Assembly (NCBI GenBank): GCA_036362985.1
Contig: JAYGXS010000001.1
Location: 55,861,323 to 55,925,322, forward strand
DNA from: Ligula intestinalis
Lineage: Eukaryota; Platyhelminthes; Cestoda; Diphyllobothriidea; Diphyllobothriidae
Reading direction: 5' to 3'
DNA length: 64,000 nt
In this document: piece after piece, positions 44,968 to 55,740 of the stretch
Layout: the number at the start of each line of letters is the position of its first letter
Numbering within the stretch: position 1 is the stretch's first letter
The notes under the pieces: model-generated
Databases searched by the model: none
Seen by the model: only the letters and a program-made list of their open reading frames with translations
What the model was told of the DNA's origin: nothing
Program-made: the position numbers and the translations under genes

Positions 44968-45505
44968 TTAGGCCTTCCTAAAGGCCTTTATGAAGGCTCT
45001 TCTAATTTCCACCCGATCTTGGTTATGCGATAAGCACCACGTAGTTGCCACTTCTGCATTTTTAATAGATAAAGCGGAATGCATAAAAATTTACCTGTCA
45101 CAAGCTTATGCAATGTTGAATTTTCAAAAGCCCTCTTTGGGCTGTCAACATACGCCCCGATGAAGCTCACCTCAGCGGTAATGCTGTCAGAAAACAGGGC
45201 TTTTAAAACCCTGTCCGCAAAGTCTTCTAAGCTGTTACCGCCTAGCGAAAGTAGGTGGCTTGTCTGTGAAGGTGGGTCAGAAAAACATCATGACATACCA
45301 ACTGGCGCTGGAATGCTACGTCGGACAGGCGAGTCAGTAGGCCGTCGTATTCTAGCAGGTTCGATACCCGTGAGGAAATGACGGCGTCCTTGTTGGTAGG
45401 ATTGGTAATGTCTGCGCCCCTTGTTTCCCTCACCTGCAGCAGAAGCATCTGATTTTCCAGTAACTGCTTGTGACTCTTGACGAAGAAATCAGAGATACTT
45501 AGCAA
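44968..45505 (-). pseudogene. DUF4806-domain gene with 41-nt intron, one frameshift
   Basis: The minus strand reads VSNLLEYDGLLTRLSDVAFQ, then after a frameshift near 45,255 LGGNSLEDFADRVLKALFSD and KRAFENSTLHKLVT. A splice donor (ACAG/GTAAAT) at 45,094 and an acceptor (AATGCAG) at 45,054 bound a 41-nt intron. The second exon gives EVATTWCLSHNQDRVEIRRA and stops at 44,968. The intron phase and position equal those at 33,611-33,652. No transposase part lies directly beside it. Confidence 0.7.
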
Positions 45506-45599
45506 GAAGTTGTTTAGATTGTGTAAGTACTCTAGGAACCTTTTCTCAAAACCTCGCCTGCTTTGACGGTGGCGTTTAGTTCTCTGGCTGCCTACAAAG

Positions 45600-45627
45600 C
45601 CAAATTAGACTATATAGTCCAATTTGG
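45600..45627. repeat. 28-base palindrome
   Basis: CCAAATTAGACTATATAGTCCAATTTGG is self-complementary apart from the pair at positions 8 and 21. It could be a remnant of abutted inverted ends or a binding site. It lies in non-coding sequence, with nothing recognised from 45,506 to 46,029. Confidence 0.7.
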
Positions 45628-46029
45628 AGAGCATAAAATACAGTTGTGTCCAGTCGCGCTCAGCAAAAGTTTCTCCAAATAGTATTTGCTGAAGACTGTA
45701 GGCCGTAACGCATGCCGCTGGAAGGTGCGTGCTCTGTAAACCAGTCTTTATCCTTATAAAATATATACTAGACTGTCGTCAAGGCTGAACTATTGAGCGA
45801 AATATGTTCCCCCCGCAGAAAAGCATTTTTTTAGATTTTAACATTATTTTCCTAGTAGTATTTTATGTCTATAGAATGTATATAGAATGGATATTCATAG
45901 ACATTCAAATGTCTAGTTGATATCTAGTTTGGACTCTGATAGATATTCATACGATATCTATTTATAGACATGCATAGTGTTCGGCGATAAAGGCGGCTTA
46001 CGCTTGGCAGTTGATCCCTTTTGTGACGG

Positions 46030-46990
46030 AACGACCCATTTATTAGTATCGGTATCAGTATATTGAGGGATATGTAGGAAAAATTCCTATGAGCACCCTA
46101 TTTGTAAATGTGTGCAGTGGTAGCAGAAAATTTGTTTCTCAGACTGTTGGCGAGGCCAGTTGTCCTGTGTCATAGGATGAAAATAGGAGCAGATGGTGAA
46201 AAAACTCCTCAAGGATTTTAAGGAGAAAAACTGTCGCTCTGATGGGGGTAATGCGTGAGATTTAGGAGAAAAAAGGGGGTTATAACGGGGGGGGGCATTG
46301 CAAAGGTTCCCAGGATCATCAACGTGCGGAAGCCGCGTCCTGATTCTTACTTGCTGATTGCAGAGTCCGCCAACGGAACTGGAAAAACAGAGGCATCCGT
46401 CCAAATCGTCGATAGTCCGCTTTGGGTCGAACCAAGGGTTAATGTTTAGGCCATCAGGTATGGATGATAAGATCGCTAGCGGGGGAATCACGGTACGCAG
46501 ATAGCCAAGTAGGGTAGACCGCGGAGACCTTCGCATGAGGCCATGCGTGGGAGGGCTTTATAAATAGCAAACGTGAATGGATATAAAAACTAATACTACT
46601 GAAAAATTGAAAGTATTATTATTATTGTAAATAGTCAGTTCCGATCCATCGTGCACTGCTATATTGATCCAGTTTTCGCTTAAAATCTTCTAGCAATTCC
46701 GACATAACGACGTCCTGAGAAAGCGCGTTCCACGCTCCGAGCACCCTTATTGAGAAAAAGTGTTTCAGAGCGTCCAGCCTGGCCCTGTCACCTTTAATAT
46801 GAGAGGATGACCCCTCAGATTCGTGGTCGTTGCTAATTCGAAAAAATTCCCTGATATAAGGCAGCAGTCTTGAAGACGTAATACGCGGAATGCTAGTATC
46901 AGGTCCTCCCGAAGCTACCTGTAGAGCAAAGGGAAGAGGTTGAGATTCGACAGCCGTGTTTCATATGGCTGCGAGCCCTGCCCCTTTCAT
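46030..46990 (-). pseudogene. LINE-B 3' end with long 3' UTR, copy E1
   Basis: The tail is the GGTATCAGTATATTGAGGG-type end near 46,050. A 3' UTR of about 560 bases follows (to about 46,610), with a G-run at 46,287. The minus strand then reads the C-terminal region: HFFSIRVLGAWNALSQDVV, with damaged RLLPYIREFFRISNDHESEG. It is almost the same, base by base, as 53,496-54,475, so both come from one subfamily. Confidence 0.8.
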
Positions 46991-47201
46991 TAGTAGCAAA
47001 TGTAAGTCGGAAGCCAAATATGATTAGTAAAAAACTTTATTGTAGAAAAAAATATTAGAAAACTATTAGTATGTGCAGAGGTGCTTCGTTATGTGTCCCT
47101 CCACAACAGTTAATACTCATTCTGCTGTTCGGGACCCAGCGATGTCCCAGCGGTGGCCTCTACAAGTCAAAAGTGCATGAAAAATTTATAAGTTTACTTA
47201 C

Positions 47202-48082
47202 CAGTCCGCTCATTTTTATTTCGTTTTCTTGCCTCTCGCTGTTTGTGAGTGTCCAGCATCACTCGTAAGCGACGCTTAACTGCATTCTCCAAATTTGACA
47301 TTTTGCAGTTCTCATCGTGATTCCAGTTGGCAAAGATGTCTAAACAATAAGACTATCGTTGATCTAAGGAAACTCACCCAAAAGTACATTGAAAAATTTT
47401 GAACTTTTTAGGCTTAATTTAGATTTTTTACGAGGAAGTTAATATACATGCTCATCTCGCCATCGAATATCGCGCCGAAGATCCGTTTAACGAACTCGGG
47501 AAGAGTGTTGCCGCCGAGGCCATTGAGATAACCGATCTAATGCAAGTATTTATCGCCGAATGTGTTGCTTACGAGTTTCTTTCGGAATGTTTCATCCGTC
47601 AAGCGAACGTTGAATTGCCGGAAATCGGCCGCTGTTTTTAGTGGTTCAGCAACGGGGTTGCTTCTGATGATGGTAGTAGCCGTAGGGCTAGCGATCTGTT
47701 GCTGACGTATCAGCGCTTCGAGCTACCTTTGACGTGCAAGATCCCGGCCGACCATAAGTTCCAGGCGGTTGAACCGGTCCGTCAGATCCTTATGAGTCCG
47801 CCTGACCTCGGCGGCGTTGTCAGAAAGCTGACGACATAAGAGAAGATATCCGTCGCCGGTCTCTGGACTGCCACCGGCGACTTCCGCATCATCGTCGCCA
47901 GTAGGCAGTGTGCGTCGCTTCTTTCAAACACATCCTCCGGCTCTGGGTCCTAAGAAGCAGAAAAGCGTTATTGTGAAGACTTACTGGTGATGATTCAGCC
48001 TCCCTTCCCACGAGAAAATCCTGCTTGTTGATTTTGGACTTCTTAGGCCTTTGTGATGGAGGCCGCTGGGAAATCGTGAAAT
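47202..48082 (-). pseudogene. DUF4806-domain gene with three exons
   Basis: Minus strand. Exon 47,985-48,082 encodes SQRPPSQRPKKSKINKQDFL and ends with CCA/GTAAGT. A 35-nt intron (47,950-47,984) ends in TTCTTAG. Exon 47,949 to about 47,430 holds AEVAGGSPETGDG, RTHKDLTDRFNRLELMVGRD, KTAADFRQFNVRLTDETFRK, LNGLGGNTLPEFVKRIF and DGEMSMYINF. This is DUF4806, with one frameshift and two in-frame stops. Exon 47,202-47,339 gives DIFANWNHDENCKMSNLENA and VMLDTHKQREARKR before a GTAAGT donor. It lies downstream of the transposase at 48,660-50,190. Confidence 0.7.
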
Positions 48083-48659
48083 CTACAATCGCACAGGAAA
48101 AAATTGGAGTTATTTATGGGGTAGTGGGATCGTGGACGATCCACATGTGGCTATTACCAATTCTTTCCTGCAATACTCGTGAACCACTCACTATAGGGAC
48201 TCTGCGTTGTAAGGTTCAGAGCACTGTTCGCAATTGCGAAGGATTAGTAAGTGGTTTCCTACAGGCTGCTTATTACTTCAATTAAAACATAGCTACCTTC
48301 AAGTGGATGACCTACGTACTTACAGAAATCTTTCGGCTGAGTAGCATACTGCAGCGTGTCACTGATGTCTGCTTTATATACTTTTAGCAGTGAACACTTC
48401 CTCGGGTAAACATAAAAGTCAGATATGTTGACAAACTCAGTGAAAATTAATCCTACGCAGCTGCATTTAGCAACAATAATGTTTTTTACACAAACAATGT
48501 TATTATTAAATCCAACGCATCTATTAGCAGGCGTTATGTCTGTGGAAGGTTTCAGTCAACAGGGTTTTGTACTGTTGGCAACCTTCAAGTCCAACTACTA
48601 TGGGTCCTAGGCGATGCGGATGCAGAAACTTAGTGGAAAACGCTTGTAAAGGGTGAGTT
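48083..48659. other. No gene recognised
   Basis: The spacer between transposase and DUF4806 gene on the minus strand. An upstream exon of the DUF4806 gene may lie here, but no clear one could be read. Confidence 0.4.
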
Positions 48660-50190
48660 AGTATCTCCTCCCCACAAAGTTGATTTGCTATCTGTTGAAG
48701 AGGTCGTGGAGGGCTGCTGAGTTTCCTCTTTAACCTAACCAGGTAACTCTCAAAAGTAAATTCGGAAAAAGTATCTAAGGGGCCATGACATTCTACGTCG
48801 TCTGCAATGTGTATAATACTGTGAGATTTTAGACCATGTGTTGCTTACCAAAAAGATGACAAAATCTCTGAGTGAAAAACTTTAGCGAATTCTTACAATA
48901 ATCAATATTGCCAATGTAAGTTTCGGCGGATGCTAATAAGCGTGAAGCAGTGAATAACATAACAAATAACTTCAAGTGATTTGTTGGTATGATACCATGA
49001 ACAGCTAGGAGACCTACGTATAACCCGAACTGCTGAAATTCAGTTCCCTTCCAGCTATCGAAGTCACTTATCGCTCTACCTCGTTGTGAAAACTCACTAG
49101 GTAGGTATGTGCCCATTTCTCGCATTCGTTCACCTACAGCTGCTAACTCCGCTGGCTTCAATGCCGGCGGTGTACTCCAACTGCTCCATGGAGCTTAGCC
49201 TTCCTTTCGGTTTATGACCTTTCACCCAAAAGCTTACTAACTTCTTCACTACTCCCAGGTACACTAGGTGTAGTGGATCTAAGGGGAACTTTGTAATTAG
49301 TCCTACATTACACGACATGAATGGAGAAACTTCTACGATGTGCTTATCACCTGCCGGCTTTTTGAAGTCGCCGTCACTCCTTTCTCTCTTGCCTTCCTCG
49401 GCGCAAACAACTTTCCCCCTATGCTCACCGCGAACTGAACACCGTTCGCATCCGTGGTAGGCGTTCGCATTCTTAACCTGCTTAACGAAAGCCCTTGCGG
49501 GGGCGTCAAATATTACCGCTTTCACGTTCACCCGCGTACTCTGCATGCCGTCCTCACTTACAATTCCGTTGCCTTGCAGAGCAATTAACTCATCTACTAC
49601 TAACTTACAGTACTCATGAACATCAGAAGGCTTACTGCCGCCATAGTAAATACCTACCGGAAACACAGCGCTTCGGAAGGGTTGAATTACACTACCTAAG
49701 ATAGGCCACATGTAAGTGTTTAATAACTTATAAATAGGCACCCCGTCTATTGCCAACTGCACATCAACTTCCTCTGGCACCGAACTTTTTTATTATTCGG
49801 TAGAAGTTGGTGCAGTTTTCGTTCCAAACCTATGTGAACGTACTCACTGCTGCCCATCGGTAAAACCTTTTAGTTGTACGACGCCTTTAACAGCGTCTTT
49901 TCGTTGGTTGGCAATTCCGGTATGAGTGGCCTAATTTTTTCAATTAATTCGCGCAAATGAGCGTGTTTATGTGGTTTCGCAAGGCCCATTCACGTAACGA
50001 CTGAACATAGCTATTCTGCTCCGTTTACACGCTAACTGCTTCCTTGATCACTTCCTCATCCTCCTCCTTGTATCCTGTAAGAACCCAGTCATCATCACTT
50101 ACTATGGACAACGACTCCCAATGATTATCACTTGATTCAGTATCACAAAGTGTTGGGCTATCTTGTTCTGCATTAAGCGTTGGATAGCAG
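48660..50190 (-). pseudogene. CACTA-like transposase, most of the protein, broken
   Basis: The minus strand starts with an acidic part (WESLSIVSDDDWVLTGYKEE, about 50,130-50,050), then HLRELIEKIRPLIPELPTNE and MGSSEYVHIGLERKLHQLLP. The 216-codon frame 49,130-49,780 has DVQLAIDGVPIYKLLNTYMW, GIYYGGSKPSDVHEYCKLVV, VIFDAPARAFVKQVKNANAY, HGCERCSVRGEH and FPLDPLHLVYLGVVKKLVSF. Then come WKGTEFQQFGLYVGLLAVHG (48,829-49,161), HSIIHIADDVECHGPLDTFS and FESYLVRLKRKLSSPPRPLQ. The motif order is that of a widespread animal transposase family related to CACTA/EnSpm. Four or more shifts or stops make it inactive. Confidence 0.72.
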
Positions 50191-50474
50191 ATATTTCATG
50201 CACAAGGTTGATAATGCAAAAGCTGTAGGATATGATCTTTCTTCAGGTAGTAGTGTGAAGTTTTTTTATTTTATGCCGTGGGTTTCAGTACAATGCACTT
50301 GACTTAATGGTAATCTGAGTATACACCTATGAATTTCCTGGTTGTGGTCAAATGGTACAGTGAAAATGCTAAATCTGCAGAGGCAATCGAACGGTCTTCA
50401 GTGTTCATGGCACAGGCAGATACACATGTACATACATAATAACTACCAGAGCCACGACATCCCTAGCTTCGACC

Positions 50475-52100
50475 ACTCTGTTAGTGTCCCAGCCTGGCGC
50501 CGGTCACATGCAGTGTGAATGGATGACCTCTCAGGTTCATGCTTGTTGCTAACTCCATGAAGTCACCCGATAGAAGGCAGCGCTGCTGACCGCACACGAT
50601 ACGGAATGCTTGTATCGGAACACCTCGTAACTGCCTGTAAATTAAAGGAAATAGACTAAGATAAAATGAGCGCATTTCATAGAGTAACGACCCCTGTGCG
50701 GTTGTAGTGACTCACTCCACATAAGCAAGCATGCCCTAAGGCCCACCGCTCCTGTCGCGTGCGTCTGCACTGAATGCAGCTTCTGCAACAGCCAATCACA
50801 GATGCCGCAAAAGTTGGCCTCTCCTGGCTGCGAATAAGACGCAGGCACGCCTAGGTCGATCCAGTCTGTCCAGCCAATAACCACCAAGGCAACCATACAA
50901 TGCCCGTACTCGCTGCCGCTGCATGCCTGCTGCTAAACTTCACTTGGACTCGACTGGCTCACTTTGCCGGTTGTATGCTCTCCAAGTCAAATCTCTTTCC
51001 ATCTATTCTGCGTTCCTCTGTGTACACAATATACTGCTCCTAACACTCTAGCTTCCACTGATTTCTCCTCTACTAAGTTAACATGGTCTGAAGATCGCAG
51101 TTGCCTGATTTTAATTCAATTAACCCCCTGCGATACGGTCACAAGTTTCATTGCAAGCATTTGAACCTTTTCGGTTATGTTGAGTTCTCTCGTATTCTGG
51201 GGTTCTCAAGCATGATAGCGAACTCATAAAACGGCAAAATTTAGCACTTCGACCGTTGTTGGAGAAGACTTAGGTTCGCCAGCAGATGTCCTGCGTCAGC
51301 TGCCGTTCCGATGACGCTTCAAAGTTGAGTTTCATCAGTAAACATAGCCACATTCTAATGTAATTCACTGACGCAGTCGTTAGCATACATAATTTCTTCG
51401 TCGGCAATGTCATTCTATCTCCATTATTCTGCGCTATTTGGCTGCTAGCGGGAGACAAAACCCAAAGGCACAACATGATGAGTGAGTCCTGTAACCGATC
51501 AGTGCATAACTATCTGCCATCATATATTGAACATTTTGGGACCAATAACGGAAGCTTGTTGAACACACCTTCAAATCGCAACCTCTGTCGCCTGCTGATC
51601 TCCGACATGGACAGTTTGGAAGCAGCTAAATAGGAGAATTCAGATCCATTTCAGGAGATTTCATCTAACGCCCGTTGAGCTGTTTTAGCAGGAATTGCTT
51701 ATGTGCAGGACTATCGACTTTAAAGCGAAATTCTTTCGTTAACTACCCTGGTCCGTCGACACAAAAAAGAGCAAATTCGACACGCAAGGCCTGTCTCTAC
51801 GAATACATGTTGCGCATTGATTGTAGGTTATGTTGCTCTAAGAAGCACATTAACTGTCGATTAATTATTTTTTCCCATAGTTTTGCAGCAGGCCTGATTG
51901 ACTTGAAAAGCGTGGAAGCGGTTCAGCTAGTTCCTCAGCCAGCCCCTTCAGTAATTTGGACGCTAAGTCATCAGGACCTGGCGATTCGACTCATTTAGCG
52001 CCATCACCTCCCGACCAATAATCGCTTCGGCAAACGACAGAGTATCAATCTTAGGGTTAAGTTGGCAAACAGGTTTCTTAATTAGACGTTACGGAGTCAG
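50475..52100 (-). pseudogene. LINE-B reverse transcriptase, heavily decayed
   Basis: The minus strand gives GPDDLASKLLKGLAEELAEP (about 51,990-51,910), a decayed middle, NDCVSELH and MFTDETQL (FADD decayed) near 51,390-51,340, and FYEFAIMLENPRIRE (about 51,230). The C-terminal frame 50,481-50,675 holds LIYRQLRGVPIQAFRIVCGQ and ATSMNLRGHPF. The order fits one old LINE-B copy with small deletions. Confidence 0.65.
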
Positions 52101-53192
52101 ATGCAGTAGTACGTCTAACGAAGAAACTGTTCACGCAATATAGCAATGCATCGTCGTGGAAATATTACAGTTTGTATTTGTCGAGAAAGCAGTGCAGGCT
52201 TTTATTATCCCGGCAAACGACAACAGTTATGCACTGCAACTTTTACTATGTACAAACGATGCCTTCGTCTATCAGATAATGCAGTCTAGCTTTGTTCAGG
52301 CTACGGTATGTCAGTGAATTTTTTTAATGTTGGAGTGATCTCCCCAACGTTTGCCAGTGAATTGGCACGTGGGGGCCAGTGATGCCAGTGATGTTGCAAG
52401 CAAACGTCCGAGAAAAAAATAAAACAGCCGGTGTTTGTGTGGTTGAAGGAATACTCTCACAATATGTTTGTAATTCCGTAACTGTGTCCAGTTGATGACC
52501 TCAGTTGCATGAATCACAAAATTTGGACAATTGCGTTTTCCTAATGGTGGACACGATGAGTGATACAGGAAAAACAGGCCGACGAAGTAGAGTGAGAACG
52601 TTTTTGAAGTTTGTGTTCAGGCGCATCAGGAGGTTGCGATTTGATCATGTTGGAAATTCACCAATTTGTTGGAGTTGAAGCCGTGAGTCTGCTCAAAACA
52701 ATGTAATTATCATGGCCAGTTTCATATAGGAAGAAGAGGGGTAAGACCAGTAGAAGTTGTTTATTTTGTTCAGGAAGTCAGTGGTGGTCTGAAGCCCCAA
52801 CACGTGGCAGGCCTCGGGCCCTGCGCGCGCGTCTGTGTGTCGTAGCCCATTTTCGGATCAGGAATCCTCGCCGGAATCCAAACTTGGAGTAGTTGGAAGA
52901 TGGAGAAAAGCCGAGACCTGGACTGGCTTGAGCCAAAGGTCCGCGGAAGTGAGGTAGGTGCCTGGCCGGGAAATGCAGGCAAACAGATGCTGACAGTCAT
53001 GCGAAGAAGCGTGGTGTGGATGTGAATGCGTAAATATCATGTAAGAATGAGTCACTGGCCGCTTTATCAACTGCTTGGCCAATAGCAGTGTATGGCAGCT
53101 GTGATTGGCTGGCCCAGTAGCAGCCAGAGGAGCGAAGTCACCTGACGGTTTGCGGACATAGCGCCGGCGCTACAACCTTAACACTGACAAAT
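52101..53192. other. No gene recognised
   Basis: 52,100-52,740 is non-coding without motifs. From 52,790 to 53,170 it is GC-rich (GCGCGCGCGTCTGTGTG at 52,822) with overlapping frames on both strands; it may be repeat or UTR. No family is recognised. Confidence 0.5.
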
Positions 53193-53495
53193 GTGGACTA
53201 CGCATTGCCTACCAGACAATCACAACTTGCTATGGTGGACAAGGGAGTAGCCTATCTACGAAAAATTTACTTTCAAAAACGGAATAGGGAAGGACAACAT
53301 GCAGACTGTCCTTATCTTATTTTTACCCGCGATGAGGACATGCTTGGCCTACCAATTGTGAAAAGTGGTCATTTTGTGCTGCACTTTGACAGCTCAATGT
53401 TTTCCAAGCGAATTTATTTGATATGCGAGAGCGAAGCATTTAGAAAGGAAACTACCCTTTTATGAGAAGAGATGTATGGGAGTTTTGTTTGAAAC
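53193..53495 (+). pseudogene. LINE-B endonuclease fragment, interrupted
   Basis: Frame 53,193-53,465 reads FQKRNREGQHADCPYLIFTR, VKSGHFVLHFDSSMFS, where SGH stands for the usual SDH, and then VWEFCLKPEF of the linker. This matches REGQR..CLDLVFT and LG.SDHVVL of LINE-B. The copy is split at about 53,495 by a minus-strand LINE-B and resumes at about 54,530. Confidence 0.72.
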
Positions 53496-54475
53496 CTGAA
53501 TTCAGTCTCAGTATCAGTATATTGAGGGTTGTAGGAAAAATTCTTTTGTGTGCCCTATTTGTACATATGTGCAGTGGTAGCAAAAATTTGTTGCTTAGAC
53601 TGTTGGCGAGGCCAGTTGTCCTGAGTCATAGGATGAAAATAGGAGCAGACAGTGAAAAAACTCCTCAGGGATTTTTAGGAGAAAAACTGTCGCCCTTGTG
53701 GGGGTAATGCGTGGGATTTAGGAGAAAAAAGGGGGTTCCCACTGGGGGGGGGGCATTGCAAAGGTTCCCAGGATCATCACCGTGTGGAAGCCACGTACTG
53801 ATTCTTCCTTGCTGATTGCAGAGTCCGCCACGGAACTGGAAAAACAGAGGCATCCGTCCAGATCGTCGACAGTCCGCTTTGGGTCGAACCAAGGGTGACT
53901 GTTTAGACCGGCAGGTCTGGCTGATAAGATCGCCAGCGGGTAATCACGGTACGCAGATAGCCAAGTAGGGTAGACCGCGGAGACCTTCGCATGAGGCTAT
54001 GCGTGGGAGGGCGTTATGAATAGCAAACGTGAATGGATATAAAAACTAATACTACTGAAAAATTGTAAGTTGCATTATTGTTATTGCAAATTGTCAGTTC
54101 AGATCCATCGTGCACTGCTATATCAATCCAGTTTTTGCTTAAAACCCTCTAGCGATTCCGACATAACGTCCTGAGGAAGCGCGTTCCACGCTCCGACCAC
54201 CCTTTTTGAAAAGAAGTGTTTCCGAGCGTCCAGCCTGGCCCCTGCAACCTTTAATTTGAGGGGATGGCCCCTCAGATTCGTGGTCGTTGCTAATTCGAAA
54301 AAATCCCCTGATATAAGACAGCAGTCTTGAAGACGTAATACGCGGAATGCTAGTATCAGGTCCCCCTGAAGCTGCCTGTAGCGCAAAGGGAAGAGGTTGA
54401 GATTCGACAGCCGTGTTTCATAAGGCTGCGAGCCCTGCCCTATAACAAGTTTGGTTGCTCGCCGACATTGTGTAA
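53496..54475 (-). mobile_element. LINE-B 3' end, copy E2, nested in another LINE-B
   Basis: The 3' tail is TCAGTCTCAGTATCAGTAT at 53,501. The 3' UTR (to about 54,060) holds a G-run at 53,743 and is nearly identical to that of E1. The C-terminal frame 54,123-54,386 reads YRQLQGDLILAFRVLRLQDC, TTTNLRGHPLKLKVAGARLD and FSKRVVGAWNALPQDVM, with RRATKLVIGQGSQPYETRLS upstream. The 5' truncation is at about 54,475. Confidence 0.82.
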
Positions 54476-55740
54476 TATAATATACAATAATTGATTAACG
54501 CTAATTTAGGTATTGCAGACGATTGTTGAATGCATAAGTCCTATCAGAAGAAAGGCAAACACAAACTGTCTGAAGTGGGGAAAACGGGACTTCAGGCATC
54601 ATTGAAAAAAGCCTTCTGAGACGCCGTAGGCTAACTGGCACTAAATAACATATACGGGAATATAAGAAACAGCGGAACTTTTATAAATGCAAGGCTTTGA
54701 AGAAAACTCGAACTGAATCTATCGCAAAACTCCCTTTAAAAACCAAAAGCATTCATGGTCACGTACGCAGCAATGAAATTAAACTGGGTCAAATCCCCGC
54801 TCTCAGGGCTTCATGCGGAGCACTGGAAACTAAAGACCAAGTCAGAGCATCCATAATGTCGAAATTTTTTCAGTCGGTCTTCACTGCAGAGCCTAATTAT
54901 TAATCTCCACATGCACGCATATTGCAACGAGACCTCTATTTCCTCAACAGAGCGACTGCACTTTGTGTCTGCATTAATAATAGCCGATTTACCCCGATTG
55001 AAATTCACCAAATCTCCTGTTGTGAACCGAGTATTTGAATCTTTACTTCGAGAACTTGTAGATAAATGGTGCGAGCCATTTTCTTTTATAATTCAAAAGT
55101 CTTTCGAAGGAAGTAAACCCCTGGAAAAGCAGGGGGTGCATTGATCACCCGGATCTATAAAGGAGGGTCACTGTTGGAGGCCAACTTCTTGTAAAATAAT
55201 GGAGCGCATTATATAACGACATGTAAGGGAATTCCTGAAAAACGAAGAGCCCTTGTTGCGTGTGCAACATACGAAGGCCGCAGATAGATGCAATCATATA
55301 GGTACGTTATGTTTTGAATCATGAGAGGCTTTGGTGACGTTCTGCACCGATCCATCTTAAAAAAATATTTTGGCATAAGGAAATCGAAGTAGAATGTTCA
55401 AATTGATCAAATATTTTTTATTCTCTGGACTACAGAAAATTGTTGTTGACAATTATTCCTCGGATTGGGTAAAGTTTGTCAGTGTTGTCCCACAAGTTTC
55501 TATGTTACGCCCACTAATATTCCTAGTTTATATGGATGACTGCATCAAGGGTTTGCATTGTGAAACTGTTTTGCTCGCCGAGGTCATAAATCCATTGACT
55601 GTACTTCACTTTGTGGGCGACGTGAAAGGGTTGCGCCCGAACAGAATTGTTTCGAGTATCTTGTATCCTGTGACTCTGTATCCAATCCCAATGATAGCAA
55701 GAATTAGTGTATTGCGGTAATATTGAACAAATAGTGAAGA
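54476..55740 (+). pseudogene. LINE-B linker and reverse transcriptase, continuation
   Basis: Frames in order: CISPIRRKANTNCLKW (about 54,530), HGHVRSNEIKLGQIPALRAS and ASIMSKFFQSVFTAE (54,697-54,903), VNRVFESLLRELVDKWCEPF and SFIIQKSFEGSKPLEKQG (54,911-55,144), then VVPQVSMLRPLIFLVYMDDC (55,394-55,720). The FADD motif is lost (LLAEVIN). This is the RT half of the copy begun at 53,193. Confidence 0.72.
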
